DNA of 64,000 nt from Lucinisca nassula (GCA_963580285.1 OY757010.1:69531659-69595658); one strand, 5' to 3'; positions 19,961-30,574 are shown, numbered from the stretch's first letter. Notes: generated by a model from the letters alone, not told the origin. Numbers and translations: made by a program.

Positions 19961-20719
19961 CATAAGCTTGTCTATTATTGTGTGTGACAGAAACCGATCA
20001 AAATTCCAAACAAAACATTAGCAACAGATCAATTTGAAAACATGAAAAAATGTTCTCATGACTTTGGTGTCAAAATTGTCACCAGGATATCATTCTGATT
20101 TTGTCAATATTCATGCCTGTAATGTAGCGGAAAATTTCAATCTTGATCATGTTGATGTCATCTTTCCTGTATTTTTATCTTCTCCTCCCAAATTTCCCAA
20201 GAATAACTTGTAAATTGAATCCTTTAATTGACCATTGACCTTTATCATGTCACTTATATCTCTAGATTAATCTCCACTTTCCACTTTACCAGATTTTCTT
20301 AATTCATGGTGAAAAGTGTCATATTTTTTGATTCACATTACCCTTTCAGCTCTGGGTTTCTGAAGTGCACTCTTCTCCTTTAAAGTTTGACATGGTCCTT
20401 TTTTCTATACTCAGTATTTGGTACATTTAGTGGAACACATTACCCATTATATGCTAGTTGACTCTTCCATTGCTATTTGTTGGACAAGTCCACCTGTCAT
20501 ATAAGGGGTGGTAGGCCTTTTTGTTTTCATTCTTATTCTATTTTTGATGGAAAATTCTGTTATCAAATAGTGCAGGCCCTGATCGAATGCGGCGTCTGAT
20601 CTGCGCCTGCGCGGTTGGCCAGGGTACCCCTTTAGGGAGTTCCCGCCTACAAGGCAAACAGTACTGATCCTAATGAGATTATAAGCACTCTCATCTGGGC
20701 GATACACTATTTGTACTAG
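19961..20719. other. Unannotated stretch with a decayed HP-B palindrome
   Basis: No gene is seen. GGCAAACAGTACTGATCC with CTGGGCGATACACTATTTG at 20,651-20,715 is a decayed palindrome, and GAATGCGGCGTCTGATCTG lies just upstream at ~20,585. Confidence 0.45.
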
Positions 20720-20935
20720 CCTGGGTACTCCTCACTCTGATGGAGGTTTGAATCCTGATCAAGAGGTCACAGGTTTGATACCTGCTGGGTATCCGGCAAC
20801 ATTCTTTTGTTGAGATTGATCATGAACTCTGATCATTAACTCTTTTTTTCTACAAGTAGTCATACTGATTCAAGTAGGGCAGCTTTCAGTTTCTGTTGAA
20901 AGAATGTACACTTATAATTGGTTAACTCCTTATGT
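20720..20935 (+). mobile_element. SINE-D fragment (tRNA-headed family)
   Basis: ACAGGTTTGATACCTGC resembles a degenerate B-box. The body follows with GAGATTGATCATGAACTCTG, TGATTCAAGTAGGGCAGCTT and AATTGGTTAACTCCTTATG. It is shared with 29,739-30,040 and, in reverse, with 57,936-58,022. The A-box side is not recognisable and the element runs straight into the next retroposon. Confidence 0.6.
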
Positions 20936-21240
20936 CGGCCCCCGCCCATCGGGGCTTCAAGAAATAGATTGGCTGCATGATGCCTCCACACAGAGCTGAA
21001 ACCGACCGCACACAAGTACTGGTAAAACAATTAGAGGATCTAACCCTGCCCAGGCAAAGCGGTGCGAGTCAGACCGTCCATGCTTATAAACCCTATTGGT
21101 TTCATTGGGCAACAGGACTTGAGAAGTCATTTCATCTCAATGTTGGGTAAAAGTCCCACAAAATTGGAAGCAATGTCTCCAAAATGACCTATACAGTGTT
21201 GAAGGGGACGTTAAACCTAAAATCAAACAAAACGAAAATA
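20936..21240 (+). mobile_element. Near-full-length SINE-2 retroposon
   Basis: Starts CGGCCCCCGCCCATCGGGGC, a small GC-rich dyad, then GCATGATGCCTCCACACAGA, CCTGCCCAGGCAAAGC, CCCTATTGGTTTCATTGGGC, AAATTGGAAGCAATGTCTCC and GGGGACGTTAAACC. It ends in a (CAAA)-type tail. It serves as a reference for the other copies in the window. Confidence 0.85.
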
Positions 21241-21420
21241 ATTCCTTATGCAAGCCTGCCCTGGTAAAGTATGGCTACCTTGATTTGATCTACATTGTGT
21301 TGACTGGGCCATTTGACTAAATTCGAACTCATTTGGAAGGCTGTGAACCACTTCCATAAAAGGGTTAGCCGCCATCTCAGATATTTTTCTCGACAGGTTA
21401 AGAGTTAAAGTTTCATTTAA

Positions 21421-21574
21421 CCCATTTTGTACCGGAAACCCCAAAACGGGTATTTGCTAAAAGTTCAGTCATTTTCCAAATAAAATTTGAAGAAAACACA
21501 ACCTGTCACCCCTAAATTTTGAAATGAACTCCTGCTATATATAAGGAGGAAGATTCCATTTGGTACAAAAGGGG
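21421..21574. mobile_element. TTAA-flanked MITE (M1), lacking palindrome HP-B
   Basis: CCCATTTTGTACC and the complement of CCCCTTTTGTACC form the ends, and TTAA lies on both sides (21,417-21,420 and 21,575-21,578). TTAA duplications with CCC tips suggest a piggyBac-type non-autonomous element. The interior has GAAACCCCAAAACGGG, AATTTTGAAATGAACTCCTG and AAGGAGGAAGATTCCATTTG. The copies at 56,996, 62,197 and 63,388 have a palindrome between GTATTTG and TTCAGCC that is cleanly absent here. Confidence 0.8.
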
Positions 21575-22172
21575 TTAATAATTCAGTCAAATTCATCTAG
21601 TGGATCCTAAGGAACTAGTTTCATTTAATCAGTCAAAACCAAGGATTATTATATTTGTGAACTATTGCTGACAGCTGCATCCAAAGAAAACTACTGATGA
21701 CAAATAATGCTTCTCTTCTTAAATACAATCTGTCTGTGAAAGGACTATTTATAAATTTAGACCCTAATGCCAATAATAGCCTAGATTGGATGCTCATCCC
21801 CATTTTCCCATAGAGACATGTTAAAAAATTTAACAAAGAAAGATTCTAGGGGTTAGTCTGCATTGATATTTGTTTATTGTTAAATAGCCCAGTCAACACT
21901 TTAGGTCATATCAAGCTAGTCAGTTTACCTAACCACACTTTTCCTATATACAGTAAAATTCCGATATTAAGACCACCTAAATTTAAGACTAATTCTGCTC
22001 ATTTTTATAAATTAAGACCCAAATGCCAATAATAGCATAGATTGGATGCTCATCCCCATTTTCCCATAGAGACATGTTAAAAAATGTTTTCTATAGGCTT
22101 ACATTAATAGGCACTGGAAATGCCCTAAATTAATGTAAATATCTTAAAGAAATTATGGACAATCAGTTTGTG

Positions 22173-22391
22173 CACACTAGTACTGGCAAACCGCTTAGAG
22201 GATCTAAGCCTGTCCAGGAACCGCTGTGCAAGGCCATGTTAATAAACCCTATTGGTTCATTGGGCGACAGGGCTTGGGATGTCATTTCATCTCAATGTCG
22301 GGTAAAGTCCCACAAAATTGGAAGCAATGTCTCCAAAATGACCTTTACAGTGTTGACGGGGACGTTAAACCTCAAATCAAACAAACAAAAA
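22173..22391 (+). mobile_element. 5'-truncated SINE-2 with 15-bp perfect target duplication
   Basis: GACAATCAGTTTGTG at 22,158-22,172 is repeated exactly at 22,392-22,406. Copy R has the empty site ATTATGGACAATCAGCTTGTG at ~58,724-58,744. The insert starts CACACTAGTACTGGCAAACC, inside the family consensus, and ends GACGTTAAACCTCAAATCAA plus (ACAAA)n. This proves retroposition with 5' truncation, as expected for LINE-driven target-primed reverse transcription. Confidence 0.95.
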
Positions 22392-22868
22392 GACAATCAG
22401 TTTGTGAATACATTGCTTTTAATAGACAATCTAGGCCAGCATTAATTATTTGTAAACCATTTGCATGTTTAATCATGTCATATCACTTTTTTTATTTGCG
22501 AAAGATGATAAAATATTTTTTATGAGTGACTAAAATCGTCCTTCCATTGTTTAAGTGTCTCACTTAAAAACTTGTTGAAATTGACACTTGACCATGATTT
22601 TTAATTGTTAAGTCTTAGAGATAATCATAAAGATCTTGTAGTGTATTCCAGTTTTCATTCATCAGGCACACTTCAGTTCCGCTTGGCTGAGTAATGTGGT
22701 TGTAGTGGTCATGTGCCATTCTACAGGTACCCTGCCGTAATATGTCGGTGTTATGGTTTCAATGTTGATAAATACTCGTCTATTTATAAATCATAACAAA
22801 CAACGGTGTTTTCCACAGGTACGTAACGGGTTATATTCTAAGACAAAACCACTTAATTTTGCAGTGCC

Positions 22869-22957
22869 GTTGTAATCAGTTACGTAGCGCAACCAGTAGC
22901 GAGGAACGCCTAAAACTACTGTCCACAGGGTCGCAGGTTCGATCCTTGCAGACAACC
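22869..22957 (+). tRNA. tRNA-like sequence A (copy 1)
   Basis: GTTGTAA at the 5' end pairs with AGACAAC at the 3' end over five of seven positions. The T arm GCAGG-TTCGATC-CTTGC closes fully, with one G-T pair, and GGTTCGATCC fits a B-box. TAGCGCAACCAGT sits where an A-box is expected. Six T (22,958-22,963) follow at once. The anticodon arm is not clear, so the isotype is not assigned. It is probably a decayed or non-canonical tRNA gene carried by the element. Confidence 0.55.
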
Positions 22958-23622
22958 TTTTTTCATAAAGCTATTAAAGGCATGATTTATTTTTTTCTTG
23001 ATTTTTTTTTATAAAATTGTTTCAGAATTTACATTTTTATTATTTCTTTTTTAATTTTCAATTCTGTTTATTATTTTTGTATTATTATTTTTTCGTGAAT
23101 GGTTATCTATTTATTTTAAAGTTCAATACATGTCATGCACAATTTTAAAGATCAACTTCACATTTGATTTATAATAGTGAATAAAAAAGAAACACCAGCA
23201 AGTACATGTACAAGAGAATTGAAATACAAGATGCCATAATTTGATGCAATGGAACCTGATTGGCCTAGACCCTATATGTGACATGTGAAAGTAAAGAATA
23301 GGCACACCAATAACATGACTTGAAATTAACATTGATTGGAAATTTATAAGTTAATTCATGTTGATCATACGTTATTTTAACGTTTATCGATTGTTAGTCA
23401 CAAAACTGCACTTGTCAGAACCAAAAAACTTCGCTTTGTCAGCCGACAAAGTCTCTTCTGCTGTCAGAGTAGCATCACATGACGACACTTCAACAGCAGG
23501 GCAACCGAGTATGAACTAAGGAATGTTCAGTAAAAATTTATATCAGCACAAAAAATGCATGCTTCACGAAAAAATCGAGGATTTTTTGCTTTTAGCGCGA
23601 AAAAAAAATGTTAAAGAAAAAA

Positions 23623-23695
23623 CATCCCCAGCGGGATTCGAACCCGCATACTTCAGCTCTACAGGCCCGTGACTTTACCACTTGGCTAGCATCGA
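23623..23695 (-). tRNA. tRNA-like sequence B (copy 1)
   Basis: On the minus strand, TAGCCAAGTGGTAAAG is a good A-box. The T arm GCGGG-TTCGAAT-CCCGC is a perfect five-pair stem with a seven-base loop. Six T follow the 3' end (complement at 23,617-23,622). CTGTAGA could be an anticodon loop with GTA (Tyr), but the anticodon stem pairs poorly and the acceptor 5' strand does not match the 3' strand. Confidence 0.55.
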
Positions 23696-24538
23696 TACAA
23701 AGCAGGTATGGTATTTTTTAGCCTGATACCATCACATTAATAGGGAGTCACCAAAAATAAAATTAGATCATCCAAAAATAACATATAATTGCGTAGATAA
23801 ATTTAAAAATAACCTTTATTTACAATAATATTGACAATAACAAACTGACAACTGATGTCGGTTTTACTGTAGTATCCCTTATTGTTGTTTCACACCCAGA
23901 TAGGATCAGATATGAATTGTCCAATCAGCAGCCAGAAGGCAAAGCTATCAAATCCAGAGGGCTGGGCAATATATACCTGTAAAAATACTGCTAAAATCCT
24001 CAGTAGGGTATTGAACAAATATTTGTGCTACTGAGAGGAAGCTATAGTGTTCCTATTTATATATTTATGTAAAAATATAGTGAACTAAAACAGTATTTGG
24101 AGAAAATTTACTTTTGAAAGCTGAAATTAATCTGACATTTGAAACTGAGGTTGCAGTTGATTTAATAAATGTTTATTGAACTTAATTGGTTGATCATAAG
24201 GAATAGTGAAAGCAGGAAAAGAGGAAAACGAGACTAATTCTTATGTAAAAGAGAGTGCTATTCTAGAGCTACATTATGCTTTTAACAAGTTCAGAATCTG
24301 GGGATAGCAACAGCAGCAGAGTCTCAATGTTACGTCAAGGTAGGAAACCAAAAGAAAAGAATGACTGTGGGTACTCATTAGAACCACTAAAGGTGGAAGT
24401 ACTGATGGGTACCCATTATATTAACACCTCTTTGTGATGAATACCCTGTTAAACCCTGTGTCATATACAGTATTTTAATGTATTCTCTGTAAACCCCCGT
24501 TCTTTTTGTTTGGCATGGGGTTTATAGGGGTTTTTCTT

Positions 24539-24801
24539 CATGAAAACTGGCCTATATATTTCTGATCCCCTTGAACCCCACGTTTATACAGTAAAACTGC
24601 GGTTAACAGGGGTGAACCTTATTTTCCTTATTTCTGCTCTAAAATATAGATTGTTGGTACTTGTTAGAATCGTCTCATCGAGGCGGTTCTTAAGTGTACC
24701 CACAATCTATATTTTGAGCAGAAATATGAAAATATCACACATTTTTCATCTAAAATTTTTCGTTTTTTAGAAGGTAAAATTCACAAAGTATTTGTATAAT
24801 G
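24539..24801. mobile_element. MITE of the HP-A family, copy in L
   Basis: CATGAAAACTGGCCTATATA starts it and TTTGTATAATG ends it. The core has CCCCTTGAACCCCAC, TTTCTGCTCTAAAATATAGA, TTGTTGGTACTTGTTAGAAT, CATCGAGGCGGTTCTTAAGT and GAGCAGAAATATGAAAAT. The orthologous insertion is at 60,018-60,275 in R, so it predates the L/R split. Confidence 0.8.
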
Positions 24802-25195
24802 ATTGTTTGAACTAATGTATGTTGAGGTAATTTGAAATTTTTAAAGACAAGGATATCTTTGAAAATTCAAGGACAACTACCCCAAAAATGTATAAAATTT
24901 ATAAAATGACAAAACTTTGCAGTAGAAATCAAGTTTGATCAAAATTAATTAGGGGCAGTTGCTTCACCAAGAAAAACCACATGTTGATTTTAGGCAATTG
25001 ATTTCCACTGATAATTTTTCAAGTGTTTGAACAAATCTGGTTGAATCACCTGTTTTGATTTAGGTATGTTTGGCTAAATATTTTGCTATGAGGCAAATTT
25101 TCATAACATGCACTTGTATTCATTGACCCTTTCACCCCCCCCCCCCCCCCGAGTCTTTAGTCTTTAATTTAAACATGTGGGGGAGAAAAACTACA

Positions 25196-25396
25196 CCTGG
25201 AAATGTCATCAGCACATGTCGTCTGCTGAATCTTTTGTCAAACTTTTTAAAATATTTTTGCAAATAGTGTGGACACAGATCAGACTGCTCCTGTAGGAGC
25301 AATGTTTGCAAACATGACTTTTAAAATTACCGGCAGATGACAAAGCAGACAACATTGTTGTGATTGGCATCTTATGGGTAAACAGTTAACGGGATA
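25196..25396. mobile_element. GTCGTCTGC-type MITE, copy in L
   Basis: ATGTCATCAGCACATGTCGT with CTGCTGAATC on the left, and CGGCAGATGACAAAGCAGAC on the right. Between them lies a shortened HP-B palindrome (AGTGTGGACACAGATCAGAC, CTCCTGTAGGAGCAATGTTT) that has lost part of its right arm. The copy at 60,705 in R is orthologous. Confidence 0.7.
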
Positions 25397-25660
25397 ATCT
25401 GGTTATTATTATTATCATAATGAGCAGTGTCATTTGGATCTACCCAATTAAATTATGTGTCTAGGCTGGAAAAACTTCTTGTGCTAGCATGGGGTTTGTA
25501 TTATGGAATGTACATGTGCAAACCACCGATTCACAAGGCTACTGAAAAATCCTAAAAATTCAGACACCATATTAATATTGCTTGAGGACTATAATTCTCC
25601 TAAAATTTTAGCAAATTTGTTTCATGATCCAGCGAGGAGTCCAAACGTTGCAGTTGTGCA

Positions 25661-26225
25661 GCTAAATTTACCTCTTTGGTTAGAGCTAGGGACTAACTTC
25701 CCACATCACAGGTTCTGGTGTATGAATGTCATTTGACGTGTCACCAGTAACAATTCTGCTTCAGAATGGCAAACAGTGTAGGCCTTGATTAGATTGCTCC
25801 TTCAGGGTCTGCACTGTTTGCTTAGGGCCATCTGTTCCTGGAGTGACAATTTTTGATATACTATTTAACGAAGAATCCAAACATTATGTCAGAATGGCAA
25901 ATAGTGTAGACCCTGGTCAGACTGCCTCTTCTAGTATGAAGCTAAGATTTTGGATACTTGTTAGAACAACCTTGATGAGGAGATTCTAATAAGTACTCAT
26001 AATCTATTTTTAGACAAGAAATTGGGGAAAATTTCATTTTTACAGTGAAATTTAATTGGCAAGTATATACGATTTTTAATAGTGATATGTCAACAATAGG
26101 AAAATGAGAATTTTTAGCCATATGTGAGCTTAAGATTTCACTGAAATTGTTATTATTATATGGTACCAATTTTCTTCACTCCTTGACTTCTACCTTGTTG
26201 ACCCATCATCTAGTCTTTGAGTACT
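25661..26225. repeat. ~565-bp segment present in L, absent from R
   Basis: R runs directly from GCAGTTGTG to CTTAATCTTTATTTTAAGGC. L has an extra segment beginning CAGCTAAATTTACCTCTTTG and ending GAGTACTTAAT. It contains two imperfect HP-B palindromes (from 25,769 and 25,893) and an HP-A-like palindrome near 25,940-26,010. No target duplication is obvious, so a deletion in R is also possible. Confidence 0.6.
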
Positions 26226-26978
26226 TAATTTTTATTTTAAGGCAAACAGAAATGCTCAGTAGCATAATTTGATAAGAAGATATTTATCTTCAGTAGATAA
26301 TAAATAGGTCCTTGAGCCTGTGTTGACGGGATGTAAAACCTCAACTCAAACAAAACAAAAATAGTTCCTTGAATTTTATAATTTTGGGATGTTTGTAAAA
26401 ATATCTTCGAAGGTAAATGCATTTTTTTCTCTGATTTTAAATGATTGCATACAAAAAGATAGTGAAATTCATCACCAATATCATTTTTCTCACACATGGC
26501 TAACTTCCTTTCCTCCAAAGGAATGTTTTCCGATCAACCAGTCTCAAGTGGGAGCCTATGGTTACTTAATCTGAACTTAAGCAATGTGGAACAGTGTTTT
26601 TAATTAATTTGGTTAAATAATTTTCAAAACTGACATCATGTTTGATTTTTTTCCTTTAGAGAATGACAATACTTTTGTATGCTGCTGCTGAATATATAGA
26701 TCAGACCAAGTTTTAGAAATTTGCAATTTGATCAATTTAGGGTTTTCAGTAACTTAAATTCTTTATGTAAAAGATCAACATGTTCTGCACCTATTACAAT
26801 GGATCCATTTAATTTTGCTAATGAATGCTGCCATTATATTCACCTAGAATCCTTACTATTTCTCAAGAGTCTACTATTGAAGGAAAGAATCTGATCCAAT
26901 GGCTTTCACACAGCAGACATCTATGAATATCATTTTTTTAGGGTTATATCTCCCTGAAAGCATAGCCATTCACCTTAA

Positions 26979-27170
26979 CTCTTAACAACCATTTTCTTTG
27001 CAAACAGTGTAGATCCAGATCAGATGGCTTATGAAGCCATCTGATCAGGATCTACACTGTTTGGCATGCGGTTTATGAATTTGTAGCAATAAATTAAAAC
27101 AAGTAATTTGATTGGTTGATGGACAGAAATGGGTGTGGCTTAGATGAATATTCAGCAAGATAAGGGTTAC
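26979..27170. mobile_element. TTAACTCTTA-type MITE (N1) with a long palindrome
   Basis: TTAA at 26,975-26,978 is followed by CTCTTAACAACC; the right end is GATAAGGGTTA near 27,161-27,169. Bases 27,001-27,030 pair with 27,034-27,063 (30 bp, one mismatch, three-base loop). GGGTGTGGCTTAGATGAATA lies near the right end. A second copy, reversed, is at 34,250-34,440. R has no N1 here; it carries a different MITE (M5) at nearly the same site. Confidence 0.7.
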
Positions 27171-27202
27171 CGGTAATACAATTTGAGTTTGTCCCTCTTC
27201 TG

Positions 27203-27300
27203 ACCAACAACAGGGGGGAATAAAATCTCCCCATTGACTGTTGAAGGACAACAGGGTGTATAAAATCTCCCCATTGATTGTTGAAGGACAATTGTATCAA
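27203..27300. repeat. ~52-bp tandem duplication in L only
   Basis: AATAAAATCTCCCCATTGA with CTGTTGAAGGACAACAGG is followed by a second copy, ATAAAATCTCCCCATTGATT with GTTGAAGGACAATTG. R has a single copy near 62,461-62,500. Confidence 0.8.
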
Positions 27301-27706
27301 CATTTCCTAACACACCAATTTAGGCTGTTTGAAGAAAGTCACTGTTTATTTTCTGGCTTGTTTTCTGTTTATTTAGACAATTTACTTCAATTGAAGGGCA
27401 TAAATAAAGTAATTTGAGCTTGATTTGCTAACAAAATTGATTTGTAAGATCAGAATAAAGGTCATCCAGTCCGGGCAAAGAGAGATTTTGTTCCATTTGC
27501 TTTGGCTTCTGTTTTTTTATGTTTCAGAAGATTTATCTGATCACTAGCTGATCATAGTGTTTGCATGGGCTTAGCTCTCTAGAATGTCTAGAAGCCTCCA
27601 TAAACCAGGGATGGTTGGTTAGATTCCAGGCTTTTCCAAACTTTCAGAATAGTTTTAAAACCATATGACCACTAGTGTTGATGGGATGTAAATTCCTGTA
27701 CTGAAA

Positions 27707-27773
27707 GCAAACAGTGTAGACCCTGATCAGACGTCGCATTCTGCGGCATCTGATCTGGGTCTATACTGTTTGC
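27707..27773. repeat. HP-B palindrome, 67 bp
   Basis: GCAAACAGTGTAGACCCTGA runs to TCTATACTGTTTGC. The arms meet near GCATTCTGCGGC and pair with few mismatches. The orthologous palindrome in R is at 62,777-62,843. It is a DNA foldback repeat rather than a gene. Confidence 0.85.
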
Positions 27774-27820
27774 CAAGCCCAACCAAGGATTACATCCCCG
27801 ATTCTACAAGTAACCTTTTT

Positions 27821-28120
27821 CGGCCCCCGCCCATTGGGGCTTGAAGAAATAAATGGGCTGCATGATGCTTCCACGCAGAGCTGAATCCGACCGCACACGA
27901 ATACTGGTAAACTGCTTAGAGGATCTAAGCCTGCCCAGGCAAAGTTGTGCGAGTCGGACCGTCCATGCTTATAAACCCTATTGGTTTCATTGGGCGACAG
28001 GGCTTAAGATGTCATTTCATCTCAAAGTCGGGTAAATGTCCCACAAAATTGGAAGCAATGTCTCCAAAATGACCTATAAAGTGTTGATGGGGACGTTAAA
28101 CCTCAAATCAAACAAACAAA
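27821..28120 (+). mobile_element. Near-full-length SINE-2 retroposon
   Basis: CGGCCCCCGCCCATTGGGGC at the start, GGATCTAAGCCTGCCCAGGC in the middle, GGGGACGTTAAACCTCAAAT and (CAAA)n at the end. It is absent from the matching position in R. A clean target duplication is not visible. Confidence 0.85.
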
Positions 28121-28549
28121 TCCCCACACCATTCATAGAAACAAAAAAGACAGTGTGTACCTTTAGGGCTAAGTATAATAATTAAAATCTATTATAGGCT
28201 CTAAATATCCTATGAAAATATTGCTATATTTCTCAGAGAAATCATTTTGTTCCATCAATTATAATGATTATATGTCATAAAAATGTCAGCGGAGGTTGAC
28301 AACAATAAATCACCTGTCATGTACCTGCAAAGTGTATTATGCCATCAGAGAGTCTACCAACATGTAGCCACATACAGTAAAACCGACATCAGTTGTCAGT
28401 TTGGTATTGTCAATATTATTGTAAATAAAGGTTATTTTTAAATTTATCTACGCAATTATATGTTATTTTTGGATGATCTAATTATTATTTTTTGTGACTC
28501 CCTATTAATGTGATGGTATCAGGCTAAACAATACCATACCTGCACTGTA

Positions 28550-28622
28550 TCGACGCTAGCCAAGTGGTAAAGTCACGGGCCTGTAGAGCTGAAGTATGCG
28601 GGTTCGAATCCCGCTTGGGATG
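28550..28622 (+). tRNA. tRNA-like sequence B (copy 2)
   Basis: TAGCCAAGTGGTAAAG (A-box-like) is at 28,557. The T arm GCGGG-TTCGAAT-CCCGC is perfectly paired. TTTTTT (28,623-28,628) follows directly. It is nearly identical to copy 1, including CTGTAGA. The close match of head, T arm and terminator between two copies suggests either selection or recent amplification. Confidence 0.55.
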
Positions 28623-28759
28623 TTTTTTCTTTAACATTTATTTTCTCGCCAAAAGCAAAAAAACCTCGATTTTCTCGTGAAGCATGCATTTTTTGTGCTG
28701 ATATAAATTTTTACTGAACATTCCTTATTTCATACTGGGTTGCCCTGCCGCGAACATGT

Positions 28760-29149
28760 CTTCAAAAAAGCTTCTTAATGCCGATGATGATGATGATGAT
28801 GATTTCGGTTTTAACGACGCGTCAAACCTCTTTGTGGGTCATAAGCGTCAAACGGTTAATGGTTAAACGGCAAGAATAATTATGATGATATTAAAAGTAA
28901 AAAGTCAGAATGATAATGTATAAAAATCTGAAACAGTTCTTCTTAATGCCGAAAGCAAAGCCATGGCATTGAACATTTTGAAAATTTGCAAAGAAGAAAA
29001 GAGGAACGTGGAGCTATTCTTGCCACTTACTAGCCATCTAGCCAGAGCATCGATGCTAACGGGTGTTTCAGAACGAACACTGATCAGGGTATTTTTTTTA
29101 CCTTCATGTTGCGACAAGATACAGCAGTTATCTTATGATACATTGTAAA
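28760..29149. other. Interior segment of tRNA-bearing element copy 2
   Basis: Contains a (GAT)n run at 28,783-28,803 and small ORFs on both strands (28,963-29,148 plus; 29,117-28,905 minus) that match no family I know. Copy 1 has a different sequence at the corresponding position. Confidence 0.4.
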
Positions 29150-29184
29150 AAAATAAATCATGCTTTTAATAGCTTTATGAAAAA

Positions 29185-29275
29185 AGGTTGTATTCGAGGA
29201 TCGAACCTGCGACCCTCAGGAAAGTAAACCAGTCGTTTCAGACGCTCCTCGGTACTAGTTGTGCTACGCGACTGA
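29185..29275 (-). tRNA. tRNA-like sequence A (copy 2)
   Basis: The minus strand reads AATGTAATCAGTCGCGTAGC through GGTCGCAGGTTCGATCCTCG and AATACAACC, then TTTTTT. The B-box GGTTCGATCC is intact. The T-arm stem is worse than in copy 1 and the acceptor ends match poorly. Confidence 0.5.
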
Positions 29276-29519
29276 TTACATTGACACTGCAAAATTAAGT
29301 GGTTTTGTGTTAGAATATAGCCCGTTACGTACCTGCGGAAAACACCGTTGTTTGTTATGATTTATAAATAGACGAGTATTTATAGTTTATCAACGACCTT
29401 TGAGAGTTCAAAGTTTAAGCGAGACGAGTCGATTCCATTTTTTAGGGGAAGCAGGTTTCGGATACTTTTTTTCTCGTGATTTTAAAGATATAAATCAATG
29501 TTTTGGTATTATCTACATA

Positions 29520-29603
29520 GAAGTCATGGCCGAGTGGTTAATGCGATGTACTACTAGTCACACTAAAAGTCTTTTAGACGAGGGTTCGAGTCCCAGTGGC
29601 ACA
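29520..29603 (+). tRNA. tRNA-like sequence C, class II shape
   Basis: TGGCCGAGTGGTTAATGC (29,527-29,544) is the A-box and D arm typical of Ser/Leu tRNAs. CTAAAA-GTC-TTTTAG forms a perfect long variable arm. GGGTTCGAGTCCC is the T arm (three closing pairs), and TGGCACA pairs with GAAGTCA at four of seven acceptor positions. Eight T follow (29,604-29,611). The anticodon stem is poor; a Ser-like origin is likely. A plus-strand ORF running through it (29,400-29,882) is not a gene. Confidence 0.6.
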
Positions 29604-29738
29604 TTTTTTTTATATTTGATTTTTCATTTTTATTTTATCTTCTTTATGTTTAAAGTTATTTTCTTTATTTTTCATATTTACATCATTTATTTTGTTTCCT
29701 TTTATTTTATTTTCAACAATTATATTTTTATGTTGGAT

Positions 29739-30040
29739 GCCGGCCTCGATAGTTCAGTCGGATGCCCGTCTGGCCGGTGGTCAATAGGACGCGGGCTCGA
29801 TACCTGCCGGGGTCAGGAACATTATTTCCCATGGAGATTGATCATGAAATCTTTTCCATGGCCATTCCCTTCTTTCTGTTGATTCAAGAAGGGCGGTTAT
29901 TAGTTTCTGGGGAAAGATTGTGCATTGTACTGGTTAACCGCTTACGTATAAGCTTGCCAGGGATATGTGTGGATTAGTAAACTGACCGGCTCAAAAATGA
30001 CCTAAATAGTGTTGCCTGGGCCGTAAAAGCCTAATACAAT
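29739..30040 (+). mobile_element. SINE-D with tRNA-like head
   Basis: GCCTCGATAGTTCAGTCGGA and GGGCTCGATACCTGCC mark degenerate A- and B-boxes. The body has GAGATTGATCATGAAATC, GATTCAAGAAGGGCGGTTAT and TGGTTAACCGCTTACGTATA, ending GGGCCGTAAAAGCC. Relatives lie at 20,720 and 57,936 (reverse). Unlike tRNA-like A, B, C and E, it has no oligo-T directly behind the tRNA part, as expected for a SINE. Confidence 0.65.
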
Positions 30041-30200
30041 TTTCAGATTCATTTCAACAGCGCATTTGCCTTCACTGACGGCTATGAATGTACGTTCAAT
30101 CATAGTAACATTTTTGATAATACTTCTTGAATCCGAGCTGCAACGATTCGCTTGTGCTCTTTCCATCTTTTCGATAAAATGAATATACATCTAATGTGAT

Positions 30201-30486
30201 GGCCCCGTCCATCGGGGCTTGGAGAAATTGATCGAGCTGCACGATGCTTCCAAGCGGATCTGAAACTGTCGACACATGAGCAATGGTAAACCGCTTAGTA
30301 AGTCCGAACCTGCCCAGGCAAAGTGGTGCGGGTTGGACCGTCCATACTTATTAAACCGTTTAATTTTATTGGGTGGCAGAGCTTGAGATGTCGTTTCATC
30401 TCAGTGTCGGGTAAAAAACCCACAAAACTGGAAGCAACTTCTCCAAACTTGACGGGGACAATAAACCTCAAATCAAACAAACAAAC
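30201..30486 (+). mobile_element. SINE-2 retroposon inside the tRNA-bearing element
   Basis: GGCCCCGTCCATCGGGGCTT to GACGGGGACAATAAACCTCA, then (ATCAAACAAACAAAC). The tail motif GACGTTAAA is altered to GACAATAAA and ~15 bp before it are missing. It is inserted in the module that copy 1 lacks. Confidence 0.8.
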
Positions 30487-30574
30487 ATCTCATGTGCTCC
30501 AATTTCATAGGTTCGAAAAAATGTTAAAGAAAAGTAAAAATAAAAAATAAAAAAAAAAAGTAAAAAAAAAAAAA

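Larger units (their letters stand above)
22724..23869. mobile_element. tRNA-bearing TA-target DNA element, copy 1 (1,146 bp)
   Basis: Copy R has GCCATTCTAGTATCCCTTAT; here CAGGTACCCTGCC...GTCGGTTTTACTG is inserted between two TA dinucleotides (22,722-23 and 23,870-71). The tips are CAG...CTG, as in many Tc1/mariner/pogo elements, but beyond these the two ends are not similar, and I see no transposase. The element carries tRNA-like A (22,869-22,957, plus) and tRNA-like B (23,623-23,695, minus), each followed by six T. Copy 2 at 28,375 lies in the opposite orientation and shares both ends and both tRNA-like cassettes. Confidence 0.88.

Noticed and set aside
27001..27063. HP-B palindromes as microRNA precursors or bacterial terminators
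   Set aside because: They are multi-copy, lie inside MITEs, and pair along their full length without the bulges or flanking signals expected; no expression evidence is available.
28780..28810. (GAT)n run as a coding acidic stretch
   Set aside because: It is a short microsatellite inside the tRNA-bearing element with no sustained frame around it.
29400..29882. A 160-codon plus-strand frame
   Set aside because: It runs through tRNA-like C, a poly-T-rich AT tract and the head of SINE-D; its composition is low complexity and no domain is visible.
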